Assembly: GCF_001456025.1 (NCBI RefSeq)
Contig: NZ_LMTZ01000166.1
Span: forward strand, 1-32,167
Length of the DNA: 32,167 bases
Source of the DNA: Mastigocoleus testarum BC008
GTDB lineage: Bacteria > Cyanobacteriota > Cyanobacteriia > Cyanobacteriales > Nostocaceae
Direction of reading: 5' to 3'
Below, one piece after another: positions 1 through 5,143 of this stretch (its first letter is position 1; each line of letters starts with the position of its first letter). Below the pieces are notes generated by a model. That model was not told the origin of the DNA, did not search any database, and saw only the letters and a list, made by a program, of their open reading frames with translations. A program made the translations under genes and the position numbers.

Positions 1-124
1 ATAATGTAGGAATCATCAATACGCCGAACCAGCCAATATAAAGGCGGTTGTCGGTGCTGGTGATCCACTGACAGAACCGTTCCCATAAAGATGCGCTCTC
101 GCGTCTTTGTAATGCGGTTGTCAT
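1..124 (-). CDS. psbA: Photosystem II D1 protein, N-terminal part (cut by the window edge)
   Basis: Reading the minus strand from the ATG at 124-122 gives MTTALQRRESASLWERF and continues through a CQWITSTDNRLYIGWFGVLMIP segment, in pieces the typical cyanobacterial D1 N-terminus leading into the first transmembrane helix. D1 is the core photosystem II reaction-centre subunit in the thylakoid membrane; it binds chlorophylls, pheophytin, the secondary quinone and the manganese cluster. Only about 41 of roughly 360 codons are in the window, so the family copy type (low-light or high-light D1) cannot be judged. The gene runs away from the tRNA array, so the two are divergently transcribed across a roughly 430-bp gap. 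Confidence 0.97.
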   Translation of the reverse strand, partial: MTTALQRRESASLWERFCQWITSTDNRLYIGWFGVLMIPTL

Positions 125-540
125 GGTACGGATAATTGCTGTTTTTGACTTAAGTATGTATCAGACAAGTTGTTTTTTTGTCTGTAATACTACATTAACA
201 TTTGTTTACAAAAAATGTAACAATTACTTACTTTGCATTTATTATAAGTTTAATTACTTATACTTATAGCGCTGGAGTGCAAAACATACGTGCTGTCTTT
301 GGAAGACGCGCGGCTGCGCCACGAACGTGGGATGTAGCGCGTGCAGCTTACCCTACGGGGGGTGGCTTACGCCGAGTCTTGCGACCTTCTCATAAAACAT
401 CAAAAATTGAAAAATAGATTTCGCTGTAACTCAATCTGGATAGGGGTTTAGGATATTGTCTTAATCCGGACGGGAGACTCGTAAAATGTGGCAAAAGCGC
501 ATAAAACGGTGCGGTTCTGGGCTCCCCCTATTCAAAAAAC
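125..540. other. Non-coding gap between psbA and the tRNA array promoter
   Basis: No convincing gene. Next to psbA it holds a 7-bp inverted repeat (CAGACAA at 162-168, TTGTCTG at 178-184) in the expected psbA leader and a TTACA-N5-TGTAA palindrome at 206-220. A dispersed repeat follows at 299-326 and GC-rich repeat-like sequence continues to about 395. The 71-codon open frame over 202-417 runs through this repeat and has no protein-like character. Confidence 0.6.
299..326 (+). repeat. Dispersed repeat, second copy at 9395-9422
   Basis: The 28 bases beginning TTGGAAGAC and ending GCGCCACGAAC recur in inverted orientation at 9395-9422 with one mismatch. This marks a dispersed repeat rather than a gene. 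The GC-rich arm (GCGCAGCC) is shared with the repeat that interrupts the recombinase at about 4062-4094. Confidence 0.75.
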
Positions 541-553
541 TTGTAGTATCCCC

Positions 554-583
554 TTGACACTTGTGTAGTACATTTTGTAGTAT
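554..583 (+). promoter_or_regulatory. Predicted sigma-70-type promoter of the tRNA array
   Basis: TTGACA at 554-559 and TAGTAT at 578-583 are separated by 18 bases, about 80 bases upstream of the first tRNA. No other equally good promoter is obvious before the array. The 9-mer TTGTAGTAT occurs at 541-549 and again at 575-583. An 8-bp inverted repeat (ACACTTGT 557-564, ACAAGTGT 601-608) brackets the -10 element and the likely start site. Confidence 0.6.
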
Positions 584-661
584 GAATTCATGAGCGTAAT
601 ACAAGTGTTACAAAAACTGTTGTTAGCTCATCTGAACCATGAAAACTAAATTGCCATATTT

Positions 662-737
662 GGGGGTGTAGCTTAGCCCGGTTTAAAGCAGTCGCCTGTC
701 GAGCGAAAGATCGTGGGTTCAAATCCCATCATTCCCG
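662..737 (+). tRNA. tRNA-Asp(GTC)
   Basis: First gene of the array. The 7-bp acceptor stem (GGGGGTG with CATTCCC) uses two G-U pairs. The anticodon loop is CTGTCGA and the T-arm GTGGG-TTCAAAT-CCCAT is intact. The first anticodon-stem pair is G-A. No insertion is present. Confidence 0.9.
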
Positions 738-740
738 TGT

Positions 741-814
741 AGCCTTGTGGACGACTAGATAAGTCACTCTGATTCTCAGTCAGGGAGAAGCGGGTGCAAC
801 TCCCGTCAAGGCTT
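741..814 (+). tRNA. tRNA-Glu(CTC)
   Basis: Acceptor AGCCTTG/CAAGGCT pairs fully. The anticodon stem TCTGA/TCAGG closes the loop TTCTCAG, giving anticodon CTC. The T-loop TGCAACT departs from the usual TTC start. CCA follows the discriminator at 815-817 and may be encoded. Confidence 0.8.
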
Positions 815-822
815 CCAAATGT

Positions 823-899
823 GTCCGGGTCGCCAAGTGCTTAAGGCATCGATCGGTCTGCAACACCGATCATCGTGGGTTAAAATCCCACCCTGGACT
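823..899 (+). tRNA. tRNA-Cys(GCA)
   Basis: Acceptor GTCCGGG/CCTGGAC. The stem TCGGT/ACCGA closes loop CTGCAAC with anticodon GCA. The T-arm GTGGG-TTAAAAT-CCCAC has A in place of the usual C56. CCA is encoded at 900-902. Confidence 0.88.
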
Positions 900-908
900 C
901 CAAACATT

Positions 909-1004
909 GCAGAGATGGTGTAATGGCAACATCACAGTCTCCAAAACTGTTGTTCTGGGTACCCTTCGGGAACACCTGCGGTGAACAAAACAAGCGTCTC
1001 TGCG
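909..1004 (+). tRNA. tRNA-Trp(CCA) with an abnormal, enlarged T-arm
   Basis: Acceptor GCAGAGA/TCTCTGC pairs perfectly. Stem ACAGT/ACTGT closes loop CTCCAAA (anticodon CCA). From about 953 to 996 the T-arm is replaced by a longer stretch containing GGGTACCC and CCCTTCGGG, and no normal 5-bp T-stem can be drawn. This is probably a repeat insertion followed by decay, so function is doubtful. Confidence 0.72.
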
Positions 1005-1028
1005 TTGCCGTGTCCCGATCAAAAAAGC

Positions 1029-1127
<99 letters not shown>

Positions 1128-1158
1128 CAACAGCTTTTTTAACTTACATGGCATACAT

Positions 1159-1232
1159 GGTGTCGTAGGCAAATTGGCTAAGCCGCCTGTCTTTCAAGCA
1201 GGAGATTGCGGGTTCAAGTCCCGTCGGCACTA
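1159..1232 (+). tRNA. tRNA-Glu(TTC)
   Basis: Acceptor GGTGTCG/CGGCACT with two G-U pairs, stem CCTGT/GCAGG, loop CTTTCAA (anticodon TTC) and intact T-arm GCGGG-TTCAAGT-CCCGT. No insertion. Confidence 0.9.
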
Positions 1233-1239
1233 CTAGCAT

Positions 1240-1320
1240 GGGTCGGCTCACCTATTGGTGTGGGTAACTGTCTGTAAAACAGCCGCGATCGCGTTGCTGG
1301 TTCAATTCCAGTTCGACCCA
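1240..1320 (+). tRNA. tRNA-Tyr(GTA), class II
   Basis: Acceptor GGGTCGG/TCGACCC, loop CTGTAAA (anticodon GTA) and T-arm GCTGG-TTCAATT-CCAGT. The long variable arm contains a complete HIP1 octamer (1285-1292). Confidence 0.88.
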
Positions 1321-1324
1321 TTAT

Positions 1325-1414
1325 GGAGAGGTGGCTGAGTGGCTTAAAGCATCCTCCTGCTAAGAGGAAGTGGGTAGTTAATGCCCACCGAGGGTTCGAC
1401 TCCCTCTCTCTCCG
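1325..1414 (+). tRNA. tRNA-Ser(GCT), class II
   Basis: Acceptor GGAGAGG with a CTCTCC end, loop CTGCTAA (anticodon GCT), long variable arm (GTGGG/CCCAC) and intact T-arm GAGGG-TTCGACT-CCCTC. All serine-type features are present. Confidence 0.95.
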
Positions 1415-1417
1415 CCT

Positions 1418-1514
1418 GAGAACGTGGTGTAACTGGATAACACGTCAGTCTACGTTCGCGTAGCGGTGCGATAGCACTAACTGAAAAGTGAAGGTTCAAG
1501 TCCTTCCGTTCTCG
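1418..1514 (+). tRNA. tRNA-Arg(ACG), anticodon loop interrupted by an SDR
   Basis: Acceptor GAGAACG/CGTTCTC and T-arm GAAGG-TTCAAGT-CCTTC are perfect. Anticodon stem TCAGT/ACTGA closes a 30-base loop (1450-1479) instead of 7. Removing the 23 bases 1455-1477 leaves CTACGTA with anticodon ACG. The insert has the SDR arm TTCGCGTAGCG and a GTGC-GATA-GCAC hairpin. Confidence 0.82.
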
Positions 1515-1520
1515 CCTTAA

Positions 1521-1617
1521 CCCCCGGTAACTCATCTGGTAGAGTGCCTGTCTGTTAGCGCAGCGTGTCTGAAAGACATAGAACAGGAGGTAGTCAGTTC
1601 GATTCTGACCTGGGGGA
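1521..1617 (+). tRNA. tRNA of uncertain identity, anticodon loop interrupted by an SDR
   Basis: Acceptor CCCCCGG/CTGGGGG and T-arm GTCAG-TTCGATT-CTGAC are intact, with anticodon stem CCTGT/ACAGG. The loop has 31 bases (1552-1582). Removing the most SDR-like 24 bases (1555-1578, with hairpin TGTC-TGAAA-GACA after the first 11 bases) leaves CTGTAGA. Other cut points leave CTGTTAA (Asn), so the amino acid cannot be fixed. Confidence 0.75.
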
Positions 1618-1626
1618 CTGATACAT

Positions 1627-1724
1627 TGCCCTATAGCTCAAGTGGCAGAGTGAGCGGCTGTTAACCGCGAGGTTGTAGGTTTCTCCTGACGGAGACGCTA
1701 CGCTAACAAGTCCTACTAGGGCAG
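1627..1724 (+). tRNA. tRNA-Asn(GTT), T-loop interrupted by an SDR
   Basis: Acceptor TGCCCTA/TAGGGCA and loop CTGTTAA (anticodon GTT). T-stem GTAGG/CCTAC encloses TT, then a 25-nt insert (1682-1706), then CAAGT. Deleting the insert restores the canonical loop TTCAAGT exactly. The insert is a TCTCC-TGAC-GGAGA hairpin followed by the arm CGCTACGCTAA. Confidence 0.87.
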
Positions 1725-1728
1725 TTAT

Positions 1729-1802
1729 TGGGAAGTAGGCAAACAGGCAAAGCCGTCGCACTTTGAATGCGAAGTTTGGGGGTTCGATTCCCTCCTTCCC
1801 AG
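1729..1802 (+). tRNA. tRNA-Gln(TTG)
   Basis: Acceptor TGGGAAG/CTTCCCA, stem TCGCA/TGCGA, loop CTTTGAA (anticodon TTG), T-loop TTCGATT. Uninterrupted. Confidence 0.92.
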
Positions 1803-1807
1803 TTTAT

Positions 1808-1881
1808 GCTGCTGTAGCCCAACTGGAAGAGGCGCTGGTCTTAGAAATCGGAGGTTGTGGGTTCAAATCCCACCAGCAGTA
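1808..1881 (+). tRNA. tRNA with Leu anticodon TAG but a short (class I) variable loop
   Basis: Acceptor GCTGCTG/CAGCAGT, stem CTGGT/ATCGG, loop CTTAGAA (TAG), T-arm GTGGG-TTCAAAT-CCCAC. The variable loop has only about five bases (AGGTT), whereas bacterial tRNA-Leu normally has a long variable arm. The discriminator is A, as in leucine tRNAs. It resembles the TAA gene at 2153-2226. Confidence 0.85.
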
Positions 1882-1886
1882 CTGAT

Positions 1887-1961
1887 GCTCCCGTGGCGAA
1901 ACTGGTAAACGCTTCCGTTTGAGGGACGGAATTCTTGCAGGTTGAAATCCTGTCGGGAGTA
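1887..1961 (+). tRNA. tRNA-Leu(GAG) with a shortened variable arm
   Basis: Acceptor GCTCCCG/CGGGAGT, a leucine-like D-arm (TGGCGAAACTGGTAAACGC), stem TCCGT/ACGGA, loop TTGAGGG (GAG). The variable region is only about six bases (ATTCTT), unlike normal tRNA-Leu. The T-loop is TTGAAAT. Confidence 0.85.
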
Positions 1962-1967
1962 CTAATT

Positions 1968-2039
1968 GGGTCGTTGGCAGAGCGGGTATGCAGCCGCCTT
2001 TTAAGCGGACTTATCCAGGTTCAACCCCTGGGCGACCCA
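1968..2039 (+). tRNA. tRNA-Lys(TTT)
   Basis: Acceptor GGGTCGT/GCGACCC, loop CTTTTAA (anticodon TTT), T-arm CCAGG-TTCAACC-CCTGG. Uninterrupted. Confidence 0.92.
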
Positions 2040-2051
2040 CTAAATAAACGT

Positions 2052-2148
2052 GGGCGTTTGGCAGAACGGTTATGCTCCTGATTCTTAATCAGGCTGACGC
2101 AGGTTTCTCCTAGCGGAGACGCTGCGCTAACGACTCCTGTAGCGCCCA
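2052..2148 (+). tRNA. tRNA-Lys(CTT), T-loop interrupted by an SDR
   Basis: Acceptor GGGCGTT/AGCGCCC, stem CCTGA/TCAGG, loop TTCTTAA (CTT). T-stem GCAGG/CCTGT holds TT, a 25-nt insert at 2106-2130 (hairpin TCTCC-TAGC-GGAGA, arm CGCTGCGCTAA), then CGACT. Confidence 0.87.
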
Positions 2149-2152
2149 TTTT

Positions 2153-2226
2153 ACCCCTGTAACCCAATAGGAAGAGGTGCCAAACTTAAAATTTGGAAGT
2201 TACTGGTTCAAATCCAGTCAGGGGTA
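2153..2226 (+). tRNA. tRNA with Leu anticodon TAA but a short (class I) variable loop
   Basis: Acceptor ACCCCTG/CAGGGGT, stem CCAAA/TTTGG, loop CTTAAAA (TAA), T-loop TTCAAAT, five-base variable loop (AAGTT) and A discriminator. It has the same architecture and a similar D-arm as the TAG gene at 1808-1881, so the two probably share an origin. Confidence 0.85.
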
Positions 2227-2235
2227 TTATCAAAT

Positions 2236-2307
2236 GCTGGTGTGGCTCAACGGCAGAGCAGCTGACTTGTAATCAGCAGGTTGCAGGTTCAACTCCTGTC
2301 ACCAGCT
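2236..2307 (+). tRNA. tRNA-Thr(TGT)
   Basis: Acceptor GCTGGTG/CACCAGC, stem GCTGA/TCAGC, loop CTTGTAA (TGT), T-arm GCAGG-TTCAACT-CCTGT. Uninterrupted. Confidence 0.94.
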
Positions 2308-2314
2308 TAATTAT

Positions 2315-2436
2315 GCGATTGTGGTGTAACGGTCTTCTTGTGAGTCTTCCAAACTCTTGGTACGAGTATGTCAGTCCGGGACACGCAATAACTACGTTAC
2401 GCTCCGCGCTTGCGCTAACAAATCTCGTCAGTCGCT
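2315..2436 (+). tRNA. tRNA-Gly(TCC), T-loop carrying a long nested insert
   Basis: Acceptor GCGATTG/CAGTCGC, stem TGAGT/ACTCT (last pair weak), loop CTTCCAA (TCC). T-stem ACGAG/CTCGT is complete but encloses a 50-base insert (2369-2418), twice the usual size. The insert begins with an SDR-like hairpin (TGTC/GGACA) and ends in the usual GCGCTAA arm, with extra sequence between, as expected for a repeat within a repeat. Confidence 0.8.
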
Positions 2437-2440
2437 TTGT

Positions 2441-2538
2441 AGTCCCGTAACTCAGTTGGTAGAGTGCCTTCCTTACAAGCAGGATGTCACAGGTATCTCC
2501 TGGCGGAGACGCTGCGCTAACAATTCCTGTCGGGACTA
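2441..2538 (+). tRNA. tRNA-Val(TAC), T-loop interrupted by an SDR
   Basis: Acceptor AGTCCCG/CGGGACT, loop CTTACAA (TAC) in a stem with one mismatch. T-stem ACAGG/CCTGT encloses TA, a 25-nt insert at 2496-2520 (hairpin TCTCC-TGGC-GGAGA, arm CGCTGCGCTAA), then CAATT. Confidence 0.85.
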
Positions 2539-2547
2539 TCAAATTAT

Positions 2548-2645
2548 GGGAGTGTCGCCTAATGGACAAGGCATCAGTCTTCTAAACTGACCTGTGTGGG
2601 TTTCTCCTGACGGAGACGCTGCGCTAACAAGTCCTACTACTCCTG
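2548..2645 (+). tRNA. tRNA-Arg(TCT), T-loop interrupted by an SDR
   Basis: Acceptor GGGAGTG/TACTCCT (G-U pairs), stem TCAGT/ACTGA, loop CTTCTAA (TCT). T-stem GTGGG/CCTAC encloses TT, a 25-nt insert at 2603-2627, then CAAGT; deletion restores TTCAAGT. Confidence 0.86.
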
Positions 2646-2651
2646 CTTTAT

Positions 2652-2725
2652 GGGGTCATAGCTCAATTGGCTAGAGCGCTAGTCTTGCACACTAGAGGTT
2701 AGGGGTTCAATTCCCCTTGATTCCA
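2652..2725 (+). tRNA. tRNA-Ala(TGC)
   Basis: Acceptor GGGGTCA/TGATTCC, stem CTAGT/ACTAG, loop CTTGCAC (TGC), T-arm AGGGG-TTCAATT-CCCCT. Uninterrupted. Confidence 0.93.
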
Positions 2726-2729
2726 CTAT

Positions 2730-2855
2730 GGTGTTTGTTAGCGTAGCGGCTCCTTAAAGGAGCAAGCCAAAGTGGTCGAGGCACTGGTTTGTGGAACCAG
2801 CCGTAACGGGTTTCTCCTAACGGAGACGCTGCGCTAACAAGTCCCGTCAGACACC
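2730..2855 (+). tRNA. tRNA-His(GTG) carrying two SDR insertions
   Basis: Stem CTGGT/ACCAG closes TTGTGGA (GTG). The histidine-specific extra G (2730) faces C73 (2855), and the acceptor GTGTTTG/CAGACAC pairs. One 26-nt insert (2739-2764, arm TAGCGTAGCG and hairpin GCTCC-TTAAA-GGAGC) lies between acceptor stem and D-arm. A second, 25-nt insert in the opposite orientation (2813-2837) lies in the T-loop between TT and CAAGT. Confidence 0.84.
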
Positions 2856-2862
2856 CCTTAAT

Positions 2863-2945
2863 GGAAGATGCCGCTGAACGGTCGGCAACCGGTCTTGAAA
2901 ACCGGGGTGGGGTAAAACTCAGGGGTTCAATTCCTCCATCTTCCG
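2863..2945 (+). tRNA. tRNA-Ser(TGA), class II
   Basis: Acceptor GGAAGAT/ATCTTCC, stem CCGGT/ACCGG, loop CTTGAAA (TGA), long variable arm, T-loop TTCAATT with one mismatched T-stem pair. Uninterrupted. Confidence 0.92.
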
Positions 2946-2948
2946 CCA

Positions 2949-3043
2949 CCACCTGAAGCCAAAAAGTGAGGCACTGTGCTGTTCGCGTAGCGTGGCGTTA
3001 GCCATAAACACAGAGGTAGGAGGAGCATTACCTCCCTGGTGGA
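2949..3043 (+). tRNA. Degenerate tRNA, anticodon loop interrupted by an SDR
   Basis: Acceptor CCACCTG/CTGGTGG pairs with one T-T mismatch, the D-stem is GCC/GGC, and T-stem GGAGG/CCTCC encloses a non-canonical loop AGCATTA. Anticodon stem CTGTG/CACAG closes a 30-base loop. Removing 2982-3004 (arm TTCGCGTAGCG, hairpin TGGC-GTTA-GCCA) leaves CTGTAAA, but other cut points are possible, so the identity is open. The last gene of the array and the least tRNA-like. Confidence 0.6.
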
Positions 3044-3082
3044 TTGTTTAAAATTTTAATTACTCAATAGCATTGTAATATG

Positions 3083-3112
3083 TCTACATCAAGGTATATA
3101 AGATGATGTAGA
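3083..3112. promoter_or_regulatory. Perfect inverted repeat at the start codon of the RHH-like gene
   Basis: TCTACATCA (3083-3091) and TGATGTAGA (3104-3112) form a 9-bp perfect inverted repeat with a 12-bp spacer. The right arm ends one base before the ATG at 3114. The position fits an operator for autorepression, or an mRNA hairpin hiding the start codon. No separate Shine-Dalgarno sequence is visible. Confidence 0.55.
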
Positions 3113-3113
3113 A

Positions 3114-3737
3114 ATGCCGCAAATAGAACGAGAATCGATTAATTTCAAACTCCCCAAAACCTTAACCTCAGCACTTCGCTTAGCTGCAAGAAAACGGGAA
3201 ACCACCGCTACAGACTTAGTAATTCAAGGATTGCACCATATTTTGGGAGATGTCCCTGGTGTAGAAGCAAGTGTAGAAGTGCGCTTATATCAACTGGAAG
3301 AAGAGTTTTTTCGTTTTAAAGAAAGCGTCAAGGAAAGCATTGGAGAAGATACCAATTCCTACGACAAAGTCAGATTAACAAACGTTGAAAATAAAATAGA
3401 AGCTTTAAGTCACCAACTCGCACGGTTAGAAGGTGCGTTGATGCAGATCCAATCAAGTGTCAATACATTACAAGTGCGTTCGCGATCGCATAGCAGCGGA
3501 GCATCGCGCTATAAATCAGGTGGCTACCCCTACCAATACAATTCCCAACCACCCCAACTCGAACCCTTGGATGAAGATAAATTAGCAATGCGCCTGAGTA
3601 CTAATGCTCCTACGGTGCAAGAAAGAAGGGAAACTATGACTAAAAAAGAATTTGAGAGATGGTGTTCGGAACGCGACCCCAGCAAACGTAAGTGGAAATA
3701 TAACTCCAAAGATAGGTTATACCATCCAGTTAAATAA
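3114..3737 (+). CDS. Ribbon-helix-helix-like protein with coiled coil (plasmid/mobile-element type)
   Basis: 207 aa. The first ~45 residues (ESINFKLPKTLTSALRLAARKRETTATDLV) fit the beta-strand plus two-helix pattern of a CopG/Arc-like ribbon-helix-helix DNA-binding domain. Residues ~55-120 are heptad-rich and probably coiled coil. Then comes a low-complexity Ser/Gly/Tyr/Pro/Gln stretch and a basic C-terminal motif (EFERWCSERDPSKRKWKY). Such proteins in cyanobacteria often sit on plasmids or integrated elements, acting as copy, partition or recombination regulators. Its place between the tRNA array and a convergent recombinase fits an element-borne regulator; the 9-bp inverted repeat at its start suggests self-control. 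A HIP1 octamer lies inside the gene near 3483. The precise role is unknown. Confidence 0.75.
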   Translation: MPQIERESINFKLPKTLTSALRLAARKRETTATDLVIQGLHHILGDVPGVEASVEVRLYQLEEEFFRFKESVKESIGEDTNSYDKVRLTNVENKIEALSHQLARLEGALMQIQSSVNTLQVRSRSHSSGASRYKSGGYPYQYNSQPPQLEPLDEDKLAMRLSTNAPTVQERRETMTKKEFERWCSERDPSKRKWKYNSKDRLYHPVK

Positions 3738-3738
3738 C

Positions 3739-4710
3739 TTAAAAATCCAACTTTTGTACGGCTTGGCGTTTAACTTCTTCACCCCTGCGGTTATATCTTG
3801 CAGTAGTTTCTACAGAAGCATGACCTGCTAACTTTTGCACGGTGACAATATCAATTCCAGCATCCAACAAATCCGAGCAGAACGTTCGTCTAAAATCATG
3901 GGGACTGAATGAGTCTACACCAGCTTGTTTTGCTCGTCGCCTCACTATTTTTAACACCGCATCTGGACACATATGCCGAAATTCTAATTGCCCACTTTTG
4001 CGGATGGGACACAACAATGGTCCAGGTTTATCCCCTCTAACTTCAATTCAACTTTTAATCATAGCGTTCGGCGCAGCCGTGCGGCTGATCGCACTAGTTG
4101 GTAAATAAACTAACCTATCCTTACCACCTTTACCCCGATGTATTTCCAATGCACCGGTTTCTGTATCAATATCTTTTAAATTAAGTTTGACCACCTCAGC
4201 CCGTCGCAAACCAGCACCGCGTAATATGGCGATCAGCGCTACATCCCTTGCACCTTTGCGAGTCGGATCGGCTTTACAAACATCAATTAAATTAGTAATT
4301 TCCTGTTTACTTAAAGCTCTACCTTTAAGTATATAGTCATAACTTATACTTGTTAAATTCACGGCTTTGGTATAGTCAAGGGGGTCAATCAAGTCTAACC
4401 TAGAAGCTTCTTTTAGCACCCGTTTCAAGCCACAAAGCATTTTATTCGCTGTAGCCGGAGCATATTTTTGTTTTAAAGCTGTACGTAGAGCAGAAGTATG
4501 TTTATACCTCAAAGCTGCCCAATTTAACGTAGAAGCATCACATCTACCATTGGTAAGCATGGAAGCCATTTCATTTAAAGCTTGCTTCATCGTTGGTAGG
4601 GAACCCTCACTCAAAGAAGCCAAATACACGGCAGCAGGATGCTGATTTAAGGGTACGGGGAACGTTAATCTTAAATTTTCAACTTCGCGCAGGCTCAGCG
4701 ATAGAGACAT
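3739..4710 (-). pseudogene. Tyrosine recombinase (phage/Xer-type integrase) interrupted by an SDR and an in-frame TGA
   Basis: Two reading segments on the minus strand (4710-4048 and the downstream 4047-3739) are in the same frame and together form one ~323-codon tyrosine recombinase. The first carries an N-terminal SAM-like domain, GAGLRRAEVVKL (catalytic Arg I) and HRGKGGKDRLVYLP (catalytic Lys). The second carries HDFRRTF (His/Arg II), LAGHASVETTARY (the second His and the Tyr nucleophile). Between them LVYLPTSAI is followed by a repeat-derived segment and TGA at 4050-4048, after which IEVRGDKPGPLLCPIR resumes. Typical relatives have about seven fewer residues here and a Trp near the stop, so an SDR (4062-4094) inserted in frame and TGG probably became TGA. 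It is likely inactive unless the stop is read through. It is convergent with the RHH-like gene, two bases away. Confidence 0.82.
4062..4094. repeat. Small dispersed repeat inside the recombinase gene
   Basis: A GTTCGGCGCAGCC arm followed by an AGCCG/CGGCT hairpin (4075-4086) and GATCGCAC. It shares the GTTCG and GCGCAGCC arms with other dispersed repeats in this window and corresponds to the extra residues in the recombinase. Confidence 0.65.
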
Positions 4711-5143
4711 TATTTCTTTAGAATTGGGGTTCTAGAGACTAATTTTCACACGATTTTGCATTGTTTAAGATATGTATTTTTAAAGATGACCCTGTGTTTG
4801 CTTACCGTAGTGACGGTCATTTCTCTTCAACCAGTACAGAAAGTTGATAAGGATTATGCAAGAAAGTAACGGATGCATCCCTTAAAGCGTTAAAGTCCTA
4901 AAAATCTGTCTTATCTCCACATGAAGGGTAATATTTACCATTTCGCCGTACCCTGATATAGGAATCCGGTTTGATTTATGAAATTATTCGTGAAGATAGG
5001 GAACGGGGAACAGGGAACAGGGAACAGAAAGTGTACTGAGATTTTTTCAAAAATCAAATGTGAGTCCTATAATTGGTCAAATATCATTTTTAACAAGTTA
5101 AAAGTAAATGCATTTTGTCAATCCGGAGCAAAAGAATGCACTA
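4711..5143. other. Intergenic region with a short GGGAACA heptamer array
   Basis: No gene seen. At about 4999-5027 there are four near-tandem GGGAACA heptamers. The open frame at 4978-5412 on the plus strand runs opposite a better-supported coding frame and is not taken as a gene. Confidence 0.5.

Noticed and set aside
206..220. TTACA-N5-TGTAA palindrome near psbA as a known regulator site
   Set aside because: It does not match NtcA (GTA-N8-TAC) or another consensus I can name, and no -10/-35 pair aligned with it.
2193..2952. Several open frames on both strands over the tRNA array
   Set aside because: They overlap well-formed tRNAs, and their translations reflect tRNA and repeat sequence.
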